A stretch of 64,000 nucleotides of DNA from Streptomyces venezuelae (GTDB lineage: Bacteria > Actinomycetota > Actinomycetes > Streptomycetales > Streptomycetaceae): positions 5,120,501 to 5,184,500 of the forward strand of contig NZ_CP029189.1 of the NCBI RefSeq assembly GCF_008642275.1, in the 5' to 3' direction. Under the pieces are notes generated by a model, which was not told the DNA's origin, made no database searches, and worked only from the letters and a program-made list of their open reading frames with translations. A program made the position numbers and the translations under genes. Positions 8,182 through 17,845 of this stretch are shown here, piece by piece (position 1 is the stretch's first letter; each line of letters opens with the position of its first letter).

Positions 8182-10740
8182 ATGGACCGTACACAGGGGC
8201 GGACCGAGCAGCACGAGCAGTCCACGGGCGGCTCCGCCCCCGCGGCGCCCACCGCGCCCGCGACACCCGCGGCGGCCGGGCCGGCGCGGATCGTCAGCCT
8301 GACCGCAGGCGAATTCGCCCTCACCGTGAACCCGGTCGACGGCAGCGAGATCGAACCGCTGCGCCCCGGCACCGAGCCCGCCCGGCCCGCCAAGCGCGAC
8401 GCGGCCGCCCGCACGGCCGTCGCCGCCGCCGCCCGGCCGCCCGTCCTGCCGGGCCCCGGCGCCACCGCCCGCCCCCTGCAGGGGCGCGAGGAGGAGCGGG
8501 AGCGGCTCGTCCGGCTGCTGGGCCGGGGCCGGTCCGTACGGCTGACCGGTCCCTCGGGCTCGGGCCGCAGCGCCCTGCTCGACGCGGTCGCCGACCGGTG
8601 CGCGGGCCTCGCGCCCGACGGCGTCGTACGGCTCAGCGGGTACGGGCACCAGCAGCCCGGGGAACTGCTCCACGCCCTCTACGCGACCGTGTACGAGGCG
8701 CAGGAGCAGCGCCCCGGACGCGCCGAGCTCCTGGCCCGCGTACGGGAGATAGGCGCCGTCGTCCTCCTGGACGACCTGGAGATGGGCGGCACCGCCCTCG
8801 ACGAGCTGATGCGCGCCACCCCCGAATGCGCCTACCTGCTGGCCGCGACCCCGGACACCCGGGCCCCCTCCGACGACTCGCACGTCGAGGAGGTCTTCCT
8901 CGGCGGACTCGGCAAGGCCGACTGCCTGGAGCTGCTCGAAGCGGGCGTCGGACGGCCGCTGACGGACGAGGAGACCGCCTGGGCGGGGGACCTGAGCTTC
9001 GCCTCCGAGGGGCTGCCCCTGCGCTTCGTCCAGGCCGCCGCACTGCTGAGGCAGCGGGACGAGCTCAACCACAGCGACGAGGACGACGAGGAGGAGGAGC
9101 CCGGCGTCTTCGAGGAGCGCCCGCGCGACCGCGTACACGTACCGCTGCCGACCCTCGCCGAAGGAGCCGCCCCGGCGGAGCTGCTGGCCTCGCGGGTCAG
9201 CGAGTCGGCGCGGGCGGCCCTGCGGATCGCGTGCGCACTGGGCGGCGAACTGCCGCACCACGCGCACCTGCCGGCACTGGTGGGGGACACCCATGCCGAC
9301 ACGGCGGTGGCGGAACTGCTGGCCTGCGGGCTGCTGACGCCGGTCGGAGCGCGCTACCGGCTGGCGTCGGGCGTCGCGCGGCAGCTGGAGGAGGTCGGCT
9401 ACGGGGACACCGCGTCGGAGGAGGCCCGTACGGCGGCCCGGCACTACGCCTGGTGGACCGGACACGCCTCGGTGGTCCCGGCGCGGGTCGCCGCGGAGGC
9501 GGACGCGGTGCTGGCGGCGCTGGCCGGTGCGGACGTGGTCGCGGCGGTGCTGCTGGCGCGCACGGCGGCCCCGGCGTTCGCGGCCTCGCTGCACTGGGAG
9601 GCCTGGGAGCGGGTGCTGCGCTCGGGAGCGGAGGCCGCACGCAAGGCCGGTGAGGTCGCCGAGCAGGCGTACTTCCACCACGAACTCGGCGTGCTGGCCC
9701 TGTGCGAGGAGCGCCTGGACCGGGCACGGGCCGAGCTGGAGACCTCGATCGGGCTGCGGGGCGCCCTGGCGGACAAGCGGGGCACGGTGGCGGGGCGGCG
9801 GGCGCTGGCGCTCGTCGTCGACCGGGAGACGGCGGGGGCGGCCGCGTCACCCCCGCTGCGCCTGGAGGCACCCGCCGCTCCGGCGGCGGCCCTCACCGCG
9901 GCTCCGGCGGCGGCTCCCGAGGCCGTGACGGTGGCCACCCCGGCCGCTCCGGCCACCCCGGCCGCCAAGGCCGCCCCCGTGCCCGGAGCGGCCGCCGGGC
10001 CCAGGAGCGCCTCGCTGTCCAAGGGTGCCCCCGGGCCCGGGGCGGTCCCCGCGGCCTCCGAGGCGCCCACGGCCAAGGTGGCCCCCGTGGCTCCCGGGGC
10101 CCGGGTCGCCCCCGTGGTCCCGGTCTCTGCCGAGGCGGTGACCCGGATGACCCCGGTCGTGCCGGTGACCGCCCGCTCGGAGGCGCCCACGACGCTGTCC
10201 GAGGTCTTCGAGGACGCCTTCCCGATCGATCCGAAGCCCGCCCCGGCCGCCGCGCCCAGGCCGGCCGCCGCCACCGCGCCGGCCCCCGGCCGTCGCCGGC
10301 TCGTGCTGCTGGCCGGCGCGGGCGCGCTGGCGGTGGTGGCGCTGGGCACCGTCGTGAGCCTGGCGCTGAGCTCCTCGGACACCGAGCCGCCGGCGCAGAA
10401 GCCGGCGGTGTCCTCCACCCCCGCGGTCACGGAGTCCGCCACGACCGCGGTCACCAGCGGGAACGATCCTGCACCGGAGCCGCCCGCAGCGGCCCCGTCG
10501 GCCGAAGCCACGGAGCCCGGGCAGAGCGTCGCCCCGGCCCCGGGCCGCAGCCCCGCCCGGACCCCGTCGCGCCGTCCGTCCCCGACGCCGTCGAAGTCCG
10601 CGCCGACGACGTCCGTTTCGCCCTCGGCGACCAGCGCGGAGCCCTCGCCGACGCTGACGGAGACCACCGCCCCGTCGCCGACGACGACCACCACCCAGAC
10701 GGGTACGGCCACGGGCGTCTCCCCGGTCACGGACCGGTGA
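8182..10740 (+). CDS. Membrane-anchored AAA-type ATP-binding protein with Ser/Thr/Pro-rich tail
   Basis: 852 aa from ATG 8182 (GGGGGA upstream). After a disordered Ala/Pro-rich N-terminus, an ATPase domain (about 95-300) carries Walker A GPSGSGRSALLDAV and Walker B VVLLDDLE. An acidic insert (DEDDEEEE, near 295) and a helical region with TPR-like features (about 430-540) follow. A long Ala/Pro-rich linker leads to one membrane helix (LVLLAGAGALAVVALGTVV, about 708-727), then a Ser/Thr/Pro-rich extracytoplasmic tail of about 120 residues. This implies a cytoplasmic NTPase tethered to the membrane with a wall-spanning tail. The substrate is unknown; the ATPase is STAND-like. Confidence 0.85.
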   Translation: MDRTQGRTEQHEQSTGGSAPAAPTAPATPAAAGPARIVSLTAGEFALTVNPVDGSEIEPLRPGTEPARPAKRDAAARTAVAAAARPPVLPGPGATARPLQGREEERERLVRLLGRGRSVRLTGPSGSGRSALLDAVADRCAGLAPDGVVRLSGYGHQQPGELLHALYATVYEAQEQRPGRAELLARVREIGAVVLLDDLEMGGTALDELMRATPECAYLLAATPDTRAPSDDSHVEEVFLGGLGKADCLELLEAGVGRPLTDEETAWAGDLSFASEGLPLRFVQAAALLRQRDELNHSDEDDEEEEPGVFEERPRDRVHVPLPTLAEGAAPAELLASRVSESARAALRIACALGGELPHHAHLPALVGDTHADTAVAELLACGLLTPVGARYRLASGVARQLEEVGYGDTASEEARTAARHYAWWTGHASVVPARVAAEADAVLAALAGADVVAAVLLARTAAPAFAASLHWEAWERVLRSGAEAARKAGEVAEQAYFHHELGVLALCEERLDRARAELETSIGLRGALADKRGTVAGRRALALVVDRETAGAAASPPLRLEAPAAPAAALTAAPAAAPEAVTVATPAAPATPAAKAAPVPGAAAGPRSASLSKGAPGPGAVPAASEAPTAKVAPVAPGARVAPVVPVSAEAVTRMTPVVPVTARSEAPTTLSEVFEDAFPIDPKPAPAAAPRPAAATAPAPGRRRLVLLAGAGALAVVALGTVVSLALSSSDTEPPAQKPAVSSTPAVTESATTAVTSGNDPAPEPPAAAPSAEATEPGQSVAPAPGRSPARTPSRRPSPTPSKSAPTTSVSPSATSAEPSPTLTETTAPSPTTTTTQTGTATGVSPVTDR

Positions 10741-10744
10741 ACGG

Positions 10745-10776
10745 CGAAGGCTCCGTCCCCCGGGACGGAGCCTTCG
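10745..10776. terminator. Bidirectional intrinsic terminator
   Basis: A perfect 15-bp stem (10745-10759 with 10762-10776) sits between the convergent ATPase and nucS genes. Confidence 0.88.
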
Positions 10777-10795
10777 TGCGCAGAGGAGCGCAGGA

Positions 10796-11467
10796 TCAGA
10801 ACAGGCGCAGCTTGTCGTCCTCGATACCGCGCAGCGCGTTGTAGTCCAGGACCACGCAGTCCATGCCGCGGTCCGTCGCCAGGACCTTCGCCTGCGGCTT
10901 GATCTCCTGGGCCGCGAAGACGCCCCGGACGGGGGCCAGGTGCGGGTCGCGGTTGAGGAGTTCGAGGTAACGGGTCAGCTGCTCGACCCCGTCGATCTCG
11001 CCCCGGCGCTTGATCTCCACGGCCACCGTCGCGCCCGAGGCGTCCCGGCACAGGATGTCCACCGGGCCGATCGCCGTCATGTACTCGCGCCGGATCAGCG
11101 TGTAGCCCTCGCCCAGCGTTTCGATGCGGTCCGCGAGGAGTTCCTGGAGGTGTGCCTCGACGCCGTCCTTGATGAGCCCGGGGTCGGTGCCGAGCTCGTG
11201 GGAGGAGTCGTGGAGGACTTCCTCCATGGTGATGATGAGCTTCTCGCCCGCCTTGTTGACGACCGTCCAGATGTTGGCCTCATCGCCGCTCCCCTCCTTG
11301 AGGGTGCACGGCGGCGACATCCAGTTGAGCGGTTTGTACGCTCGGTCGTCCGCGTGGATCGAGACACTGCCGTCGGCCTTCACGAGGATCAGACGGGGTG
11401 CCGAGGGCAGATGGGCGGTGAGCCGGCCCGCGTAGTCGACGGAGCAGCGGGCGATGACGAGACGCAT
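10796..11467 (-). CDS. nucS: Mismatch-specific endonuclease NucS
   Basis: 223 aa from ATG 11467 ([16 protein letters not shown], the usual NucS start). The N-terminal DNA-binding/dimerisation domain is followed by a RecB-like nuclease fold with the catalytic pattern GPVDILCRD...VAVEIKRRG. The C-terminus ends in DDKLRLF, the beta-clamp-interacting tail of actinobacterial NucS. NucS cuts mismatched DNA and replaces MutS/MutL repair in actinobacteria that lack those proteins. Confidence 0.96.
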   Translation of the reverse strand: MRLVIARCSVDYAGRLTAHLPSAPRLILVKADGSVSIHADDRAYKPLNWMSPPCTLKEGSGDEANIWTVVNKAGEKLIITMEEVLHDSSHELGTDPGLIKDGVEAHLQELLADRIETLGEGYTLIRREYMTAIGPVDILCRDASGATVAVEIKRRGEIDGVEQLTRYLELLNRDPHLAPVRGVFAAQEIKPQAKVLATDRGMDCVVLDYNALRGIEDDKLRLF

Positions 11468-11687
11468 GGTCGGCAACGCTACTCGACGGATGCGCCTTCA
11501 CGCGATTCGCCCCTGAAAGCCCCGTTCGCCGATGGCGCGTTGTATGCGCATTCTCCTGGTGCGTCACCCATGGGACGCCTACCGTGGTGAGCGGGAGGTT
11601 GTCGAGCGTGCACTCTGCGTCGCGACCTCCTTCCCTGCCCGTAGGACTCCGGCAACCCATACAGCCGGGGTCGCGAGAGGAGAACCC

Positions 11688-12080
11688 ATGTCGCTCGACG
11701 TCTCACCGGCCCTACTCGAACAGGCCGAGCGAGGCGAGGTCGACGAAGCCGCTTTCGTCGACTGCGTCCGGACCTCCCTGCCCTTCGCCTGGGAGATGAT
11801 CAGCTCGCTGGTGGCTCAGCTGAAGGTGGACGGCGGAGAGTTCGCCGACAACCAGACGCCGCCGCCGGACGAGCAGGCGCGGGGGCAGCTGCTGCGCGCC
11901 CTCGCGAGTGACGCGATACGCGGTGCGCTGCAGCGGCACTTCGGAGTGCGCCTGGCATTCCAGAACTGTCACCGGGTTGCGGTGTTCCCGCTGGATTCCT
12001 CGGTGGACGACCGGCTGGCCAAGTTCACATCGATCCGCGGCCAGCTGCTCAACCAGTCGCCGGAACTGCGGGACTGCTAG
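11688..12080 (+). CDS. SCO5389-family conserved protein
   Basis: 130 aa from ATG 11688, preceded by AGGAGA. It is a soluble acidic protein starting MSLDVSPALLEQAERGEVDE, with a conserved ISSLVAQL segment and two Cys residues (CVRTSLPF and QNCHRV). From memory it matches a small Streptomyces-specific family named after SCO5389, also next to nucS. Function unknown. Confidence 0.85.
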   Translation: MSLDVSPALLEQAERGEVDEAAFVDCVRTSLPFAWEMISSLVAQLKVDGGEFADNQTPPPDEQARGQLLRALASDAIRGALQRHFGVRLAFQNCHRVAVFPLDSSVDDRLAKFTSIRGQLLNQSPELRDC

Positions 12081-12263
12081 GTCGTGTCCGCGGAGTCCCG
12101 CCTGCTCTGCGACGCCTGGCACCGCACATCGACGCGTCGTCGGGCCGCCCGAGTACGTCCAGTGCCCGGGTGGCCCTCCGCCTTGCGATGCACGGCACCA
12201 GATGCCGCAGGGGCCGCCCTGCGGGTGGCCGGCGCTGCTCTGCGGGCACGGCCCGGGGCGCCT

Positions 12264-12298
12264 CTTCCGGATCATGCCGCACGGGCGTGATCCGGAAG
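12264..12298. terminator. Hairpin between convergent genes
   Basis: CTTCCGGATCA (12264-12274) pairs with TGATCCGGAAG (12288-12298). It lies between the ends of the SCO5389-like gene and the oxidoreductase, so it can serve both. The 247-nt intergenic region holds no other convincing feature. Confidence 0.7.
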
Positions 12299-12327
12299 GA
12301 ACGCCCGGGCGGGGCCGGCCGGCCCCC

Positions 12328-13359
12328 TCAGCCGAGGCGGGGAAGGACTTCGGCGCCGAGCCGGCGTACGTTCTCCTCCGTCGCGGCGAGATCGCCCGAG
12401 CCCTCCGTCAGGAGGGCGAAGCGCGTGATGCCCGTCCGTGCCGACGTGGCCGCCAGCCGGTCCGCCGCCACCTGCGGGGTACCCACCGGGTGCAGGTCGC
12501 ACAGCAGTTCCGTGTAGGCGACCGGATCCCGCATCGCGCGCGCCCGGCCGTCCACCGTCACATGCGCGTCGAGGCCCTGCCTGAGCCAGCCCGGCATCGC
12601 CTTCATCAGCATCTCCCGCGCGTCCGCCGTGCGGTCCGCGATCTGGCACACCCCGGCGGAGACGTGTCCGGCGCCCGCCACGTGCTCGCGGGAGTGGCCC
12701 GCCGCCAGCGCCGTGCTGCGCCACAGCGCGACCATCTCGGCCTTGCTCTCGTCCCCGCAGTGCATCCCGAGGAGCATCGGCAGCCCCCGCTCCGCGGCCA
12801 GCCGCACCGACGAAGGCGAGGTGCAGGCCACGACGACCTCGGGCCCCGCCGTGTCCTCGTCCAGGGCCTCCGAGGGCCGCGGGACGACGGCCACCTCGCG
12901 GAATCCGTACCGCTCTCCGGCAGCGCCCACCCGGGCCTCCGTCAGCCAGCGCCGCAGCAGGTCCAGGGCCTCCGGGAAGCCGTTCTCGTAACGGTCCAGG
13001 CCACCCCCGAACACCTCCAGGTCGACCCACGGCCCGCCGCGGCCCACCCCGAGGACGAACCGGCCGCCCGAGGTCACGTGCAGCAGGGCGGCCTGCTCCC
13101 CGAGCGCCACCGGGTGCGTGCTCGGCAGCACGCTCACCGCCGTGCCCACCCGCAGCCGCCGGGTCCGGCCCAGCAGCAGGGCCGCCAGGGTCACCGCCGA
13201 GGGGCAGACCCCGTACGGGACGAAATGGTGCTCGGCGAGCCAGACCGAGTCGAGCCCGGCCTCCTCGGCCACCTCGGCGGTCCGCACCGCCCGGTGCAGT
13301 GCCTCTCCCTGTCCCTGGCCCGGGAACTGGGCCGCCAGTACAAACGCTCCTACGCGCAT
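12328..13359 (-). CDS. LLM-class flavin-dependent oxidoreductase
   Basis: 343 aa. The ATG at 13359 is nine bases after AGGAGG; an ATG at 13368 abuts the site and is less likely. It is a bacterial-luciferase-like TIM barrel: AGLDSVWLAEHHF near residue 38, then SGGRFVLGVGRGG and SPSSVRLAAERGLPMLLG are typical of F420- or FMNH2-dependent monooxygenases. The substrate cannot be read from the sequence. Confidence 0.9.
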   Translation of the reverse strand: MRVGAFVLAAQFPGQGQGEALHRAVRTAEVAEEAGLDSVWLAEHHFVPYGVCPSAVTLAALLLGRTRRLRVGTAVSVLPSTHPVALGEQAALLHVTSGGRFVLGVGRGGPWVDLEVFGGGLDRYENGFPEALDLLRRWLTEARVGAAGERYGFREVAVVPRPSEALDEDTAGPEVVVACTSPSSVRLAAERGLPMLLGMHCGDESKAEMVALWRSTALAAGHSREHVAGAGHVSAGVCQIADRTADAREMLMKAMPGWLRQGLDAHVTVDGRARAMRDPVAYTELLCDLHPVGTPQVAADRLAATSARTGITRFALLTEGSGDLAATEENVRRLGAEVLPRLG

Positions 13360-13588
13360 CGCCTTCATCCTCCTCGCGGCTGACGCGGCCTCCCCCAGGT
13401 GGACCGGTTCTTCCTATGGCAACAACGTCTGACACGTGCCAAAGGCACGGGCTGACACGAAAGTTATTGGGATTGTCGGGCCACCCCGCTGCGCGCGACC
13501 GCCTTCACCGGCAACCCTGCGGGTACCCGGCCTCGCTGCGCGTAGTCTGGGAGAAAGTCACTGCCGTCCGCCCATCCGTGAGGTATAC

Positions 13589-13915
13589 GTGTCACCGCGC
13601 AACAACCGCCCCAGGGGCGGCGAGACTCCGGACGAACGCCCCGGCACCGGCCTCGACCGGTACGGGCTGGAGCGCACGGAGGAGTACCAGGGCGAGGACT
13701 GGAAGGTCCGGCACGTGGCCGGCGCGAGCGCGGCGGGCAAGCGCTACCGCTGCCCCGGCTGCGACCAGGAGATCCCCTCCGGCACCCCGCACCTGGTGGC
13801 CTGGCCCGAGTACGGCGGCGTGGACGACCGCCGGCACTGGCACAAGGCCTGCTGGAACGCGAAGGACCGCCGCACCTCCAAGGTGCAGCGGTCCCGTAAC
13901 GCCCCCCGGTACTGA
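13589..13915 (+). CDS. Small zinc-ribbon-like conserved protein
   Basis: 108 aa from GTG 13589 (GTGAGG upstream). The N-terminus is disordered and Arg/Pro-rich. The core has RCPGCDQEIPSG and then HWHKACW, a CxxC plus HxxC arrangement consistent with one zinc site, and the C-terminus is basic. Databases often label homologues ATP/GTP-binding protein, but I see no P-loop. Nucleic-acid binding is an inference from the charge and zinc motif. Confidence 0.8.
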   Translation: MSPRNNRPRGGETPDERPGTGLDRYGLERTEEYQGEDWKVRHVAGASAAGKRYRCPGCDQEIPSGTPHLVAWPEYGGVDDRRHWHKACWNAKDRRTSKVQRSRNAPRY

Positions 13916-13945
13916 CCGCTCCGAGGCCGATCCGGCGGGGTGGGT

Positions 13946-14782
13946 CTACACGTCCCGGCGGCCGACGATCACGTACGAGGCGGTCACCGCGCCGCCGGTG
14001 ACCAGCAGGATGAGCATCAGCTGCGACAGGGTGCTCGGCTCCGGGCCCACGTCGCCGCCCTGCGGCAGGCCGAACAGCGTCATGAGCGCCACCGGTACGT
14101 TGTGGCGCAGGATGAGCTCGCCGGCGGACGCGACGGCCTCCCACATGCTGAGCATGGCCCCTATCACCGGCGGCAGCGTGACCAGGCCCAGCATCACCGC
14201 GATCGCCCCGGCCGAGTGCCGCACCAGCGCGCCGATCGCCAGCGCCAGCACGCCGAGCAGGGTGACGTAGCCGCAGCCGAGCAGCGCTCCGAACCATTCG
14301 CCGGCCGCGTGCGGGCCGGACGCGGTGCCCCCGCGCATGACCGCCGCGGTGACCCCGACGACGAAGACCGACAGCGCGGTGACGGCGAAGGCCACCATGC
14401 TGAAGACGAGGTACTTGGCGGTGAGCACCCGGTACCGGTCCGGGGCGGCGGTGAAGGTGGTCCGCACGAGCCCGGTGCCGTGCTCCGAGCTGATGGTCAG
14501 CACCCCGAGGACGATCACTGCCAGCTGGCCGACCAGCAGGCCGATGAGCGCGGGAGTGGTGAAGTTGATCTGCGTGTAGTCCACGTCCGTGGTCTGCGAG
14601 ACGACGGTCAGGCCGACGCCGACCACGGTGAGCACGAGCGCACCCAGCGTCCACAGGGTGGAGCGGAGCGAGACCAGCTTGGTCCACTCCGAGGCCATGG
14701 CGTGCCCCAGGTGCGGCCGCGGCGTGGCGAGGGGGGAGCTGTAGCTCCCGGACTGCTCCGCCTTCGTGGTCGTCGGGGTCAT
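13946..14782 (-). CDS. ABC-2 type transporter permease (pair 1)
   Basis: 278 aa from ATG 14782, overlapping the ATPase stop by ATGA. The N-terminal cytoplasmic region leads into SEWTKLVSLRSTLWTLG, the usual opening of Streptomyces ABC-2 permeases, followed by six membrane helices. SSEHGTGLVRTTFTAAP is the conserved amphipathic elbow. It forms an exporter with the ATPase at 14779-15915. Substrate unknown. Confidence 0.92.
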   Translation of the reverse strand: MTPTTTKAEQSGSYSSPLATPRPHLGHAMASEWTKLVSLRSTLWTLGALVLTVVGVGLTVVSQTTDVDYTQINFTTPALIGLLVGQLAVIVLGVLTISSEHGTGLVRTTFTAAPDRYRVLTAKYLVFSMVAFAVTALSVFVVGVTAAVMRGGTASGPHAAGEWFGALLGCGYVTLLGVLALAIGALVRHSAGAIAVMLGLVTLPPVIGAMLSMWEAVASAGELILRHNVPVALMTLFGLPQGGDVGPEPSTLSQLMLILLVTGGAVTASYVIVGRRDV

Positions 14783-15915
14783 GGGGTGTCCTCGGGGGTG
14801 CGCGGGGTGGTGTTCCTGGTGGTGCTCGCGAGCTCGCCCGGCTTGCCGGGCATCAGGAAGGGCTGCCCGCCGGCGCCGGGCGGCGGGGGCGCGAAGAAGC
14901 CGGTCTGCGGGACGTCGGGAGCCGACTCGGCCTCCGTCTCGTCCTCCCAGGCGGGGACGGTTAGCGGCTCCGGCTCCCACAGCTCGGCCCGCGGGTCGTC
15001 GGTGGAGGTGTACTCGACGCTCGACTGGGTCATCCGCATGTACGCCTCCTCCAGCGAGGCCCGGTGCGGGGACAGCTCCCACAGGCGTACGCCCGCCTCG
15101 TGCGCGAGGTCGGAGATGCGCGACAGCTCCAGCCCGGTCACACGCAGTGCTCCGTCGGGCTCCTGGAGGACCCGCCCGCCCCCTTTGGCGAGGGCCTTAC
15201 CCAGCGTGTCCCGGCCATCTGGATCGGTGTCGGCCGTCCGCACCCGAGCGAATCCGGCCGAGTTGTGCGCGATGAACTCCTGGGTGCCCATGTCGGCCAG
15301 CAGCCGTCCCCGGCCGATGACGATCAGGTGGTCGGCGGTCAGTGCCATCTCGCTCATCAGGTGCGAGGAGACGAGGACGGTGCGGCCCTCGGAGGCGAGG
15401 CGGCGCATGAGGTTGCGGACCCAGAGGATGCCCTCGGGGTCGAGACCGTTGACCGGCTCGTCGAACAGCAGCACCTGCGGGTCACCGAGCAGGGCGGTGG
15501 CGATGCCGAGCCGCTGGCCCATGCCGAGCGAGAAGCCCTTCGTGCGCTGCCGGGCGGCGTCCTGGAGGCCGACCACGGCCAGCACCTCGTCCACCCGCTT
15601 CTCGGGGATCCCGGAGAGCTGGGCGATGGAGAGCAGGTGGGCGCGGGCCCGGCGGCCGCCGTGCACGGCCTTGGCGTCGAGCAGGGCCCCGACGTGCCGC
15701 TGGGCGTTCGGCAGCTCCCGGAAGGGTCGGCCGTTGATCGTGACATGACCGGACGTGGGCCGGTCCAGGCCCACGATCATGCGCATGGTGGTGGACTTCC
15801 CGGAGCCGTTGGGCCCCAGGAAGCCGGTGACGTGACCCGGCTTGACCTGGAAGGACAGCTGGTCGACGGCGGTCTTGGCGCCGTAGCGCTTGGTCAGGCC
15901 GACTGCCTCGATCAT
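14779..15915 (-). CDS. ABC transporter ATP-binding protein (pair 1)
   Basis: 378 aa from ATG 15915. Walker A is GPNGSGKST, the signature is FSLGMGQRLGIA, Walker B is VLLFDEP and the switch His is in SSHLMSE. It is longer than its paralogue at 16835 because of an extra Pro/Glu-rich C-terminal tail of about 70 residues. It is coupled to its permease by a 4-nt overlap. Confidence 0.94.
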   Translation of the reverse strand: MIEAVGLTKRYGAKTAVDQLSFQVKPGHVTGFLGPNGSGKSTTMRMIVGLDRPTSGHVTINGRPFRELPNAQRHVGALLDAKAVHGGRRARAHLLSIAQLSGIPEKRVDEVLAVVGLQDAARQRTKGFSLGMGQRLGIATALLGDPQVLLFDEPVNGLDPEGILWVRNLMRRLASEGRTVLVSSHLMSEMALTADHLIVIGRGRLLADMGTQEFIAHNSAGFARVRTADTDPDGRDTLGKALAKGGGRVLQEPDGALRVTGLELSRISDLAHEAGVRLWELSPHRASLEEAYMRMTQSSVEYTSTDDPRAELWEPEPLTVPAWEDETEAESAPDVPQTGFFAPPPPGAGGQPFLMPGKPGELASTTRNTTPRTPEDTP

Positions 15916-16061
15916 CTTGCTGCCCCTTACCAGGCCGGGACGACTTTCGCCCGCGTAAGGGTTAAGAGGATAACGAGGTTCCCGCGGTTCCGTCCCGGGC
16001 CGGATCCCTGAGCTGCCCCTGAGACCGACCCGGGGATCACCCGTAGTACGCGGGCAGGAGG

Positions 16062-16832
16062 TCAGGCGTCCCTCTTGCGGAGGACGGCGTAGCCCCCGAG
16101 TACCGAGGCCAGCGTCCAGAGGGCCATGATCCCGAAGCCGCCCCACGGGCCGTACGGGGTGTCGGGGGCGTCGAACGCGTTGGGCACGACCTGCATGATC
16201 GCGCTTCCGGCCTTGCTCGGCAGGTACTGGCCGACCGTACGGGTCGCGTCGAAACCGACGAGGAGGTTCGAGACGATCAGGAAGAACGGGACCAGGACGC
16301 TGATGGCGGCGACCGAGCTGCGCAGCATGGCCGCCACGCCCATGCAGAAGAGGGCCAGCAGGGCCAGGTACAGTCCGGCGCCGGTCACGGCACGCAGCAC
16401 GTGCTCCTCGCCGATGCCGATACCGAGGTCACCGAGCAGCGCCTGGGTGAGGAAGAACGACACGAAGCTGGTCAGCATCCCGACGATCAGGGCCAGCGCC
16501 GTCGCCACCGCCATCTTGCCGAGCAGGAACTGCTCACGGCGGGGTACGGCGGCCAGCGAGGTGCGGATCATGCCCGTGCTGTATTCGGTGCTCACGACCA
16601 GCACACCGAAGACGATCATGGCCAGCTGGCCGAGTTCCATCGAACCGAGGGCCATCGCGGTGGGGTCGAAGCTGTCCCGCTGGCTCGCCGGCAGGCTGTC
16701 GAGGTCGAACGTGGCGCTGAACAGCGCGGCGAACCCGACGGTGACGAGGAAGGCGAGGGCGAGGGTCCAGCTCGTGGAGGCGACCGTGCGGATCTTGGTC
16801 CACTCGGACTGCAGAACGGCGGTGAAGGCCAT
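16062..16832 (-). CDS. ABC-2 type transporter permease (pair 2)
   Basis: 256 aa from ATG 16832, five bases after GGTGAG; a coupled GTG at 16838 overlaps the ATPase stop and is an alternative. It opens with AVLQSEWTKIRTVASTSWTL and carries six membrane helices with STEYSTGMIRTSLAAVP, closely parallel to the permease of pair 1. It is the membrane half of the exporter with the ATPase at 16835. Confidence 0.92.
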   Translation of the reverse strand: MAFTAVLQSEWTKIRTVASTSWTLALAFLVTVGFAALFSATFDLDSLPASQRDSFDPTAMALGSMELGQLAMIVFGVLVVSTEYSTGMIRTSLAAVPRREQFLLGKMAVATALALIVGMLTSFVSFFLTQALLGDLGIGIGEEHVLRAVTGAGLYLALLALFCMGVAAMLRSSVAAISVLVPFFLIVSNLLVGFDATRTVGQYLPSKAGSAIMQVVPNAFDAPDTPYGPWGGFGIMALWTLASVLGGYAVLRKRDA

Positions 16833-16834
16833 GT

Positions 16835-17830
16835 TCACTCACCGCCCTTGCGGGTCGCCTCGAAGCCCGCGCCCCAGGCGGGGACGTCGGCCGGCCGGGC
16901 CGGGTTGTCGGCGGCCATGCCCGGTGCGTGGGCGTGGTACTCGACGGAGTCCGCCGTCATACGCATGAACGCTTCCTCCAGTGAAGCCCGTTGCGGGCTG
17001 AGTTCGTGCAACACGATCTGGTGCTGGGCGGCCAGCTCGCCGAGCTGCTCCGCGCCCACGCCGTCGATCTCCAGGGTGCCGGTGGCGGGAACGCTGACCG
17101 CATTGATCCCGGCCTCGTGCAGGACGTCCTTCAGCCGCTCCTGCTGCGGTGAGCGCAGCCGGACGTAGCTGCGCGAGTTCTGCTGGATGAAATCGGCCAT
17201 CGGCAGGTCTGCCAGCAGCTTTCCCTGTCCGATGACGACCAAATGGTCTGCGGTCAGCGCCATTTCGCTCATCAGATGGGAGGAGACGAAGATCGTCCTC
17301 CCCTCCGCCGCCAGGCCCTTCATCAGATTGCGGATCCAGAGAATTCCCTCGGGATCCAGGCCGTTGACCGGCTCGTCGAACATCAGGATTTCCGGATCGC
17401 CCAGCAATGCGGAGGCGATTCCCAGCCGTTGGCTCATTCCGAGCGAAAATCCTTTGGACTTCTTCTTCGCCACGGCCGTCAGCCCGACCAGGTCCAGCAC
17501 CTCGTCGACCCGCTGCCGCGGGATGCGGTTCGACTGGGCCAGACAGAGAAGGTTGTTGTACGCACTTCGGCCACCGTGCATGGCCTTCGCGTCCAGCAGC
17601 GCCCCTACGTGCTTCAGCGGCTCCGCCAGGTCGCGGTAGTGCTTCCCGTAGACCCGGACCGTGCCGCTGGTCGGGTTGTCGAGGTCGAGCATCATGCGCA
17701 TGGTCGTGGACTTGCCCGCGCCGTTCGGGCCCAGGAAGCCGGTCACCACCCCCGGTCGGATCTGGAAGCTGAGGTGGTCCACCGCAGTTGTCGTGCCGAA
17801 TCGTTTGGTAAGGCCCTCAAGCTCGATCAT
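16835..17830 (-). CDS. ABC transporter ATP-binding protein (pair 2)
   Basis: 331 aa. Walker A is GPNGAGKST, the signature is FSLGMSQRLGIA, Walker B is ILMFDEP, and SSHLMSE holds the H-loop. It shares most of its length with the ATPase at 14779, so the two exporter pairs arose by tandem duplication. The middle of the gene (about 17200-17500) uses somewhat more AT-ending codons than its neighbours. Confidence 0.94.
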   Translation of the reverse strand: MIELEGLTKRFGTTTAVDHLSFQIRPGVVTGFLGPNGAGKSTTMRMMLDLDNPTSGTVRVYGKHYRDLAEPLKHVGALLDAKAMHGGRSAYNNLLCLAQSNRIPRQRVDEVLDLVGLTAVAKKKSKGFSLGMSQRLGIASALLGDPEILMFDEPVNGLDPEGILWIRNLMKGLAAEGRTIFVSSHLMSEMALTADHLVVIGQGKLLADLPMADFIQQNSRSYVRLRSPQQERLKDVLHEAGINAVSVPATGTLEIDGVGAEQLGELAAQHQIVLHELSPQRASLEEAFMRMTADSVEYHAHAPGMAADNPARPADVPAWGAGFEATRKGGE

Positions 17831-17845
17831 GCGGCCACGCTAGAA

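Noticed and set aside
16835..17830. Horizontal acquisition of the second ABC pair
   Set aside because: The slightly softer codon bias is local and the flanks lack repeats, integrase or tRNA. Duplication of a native operon explains it better.
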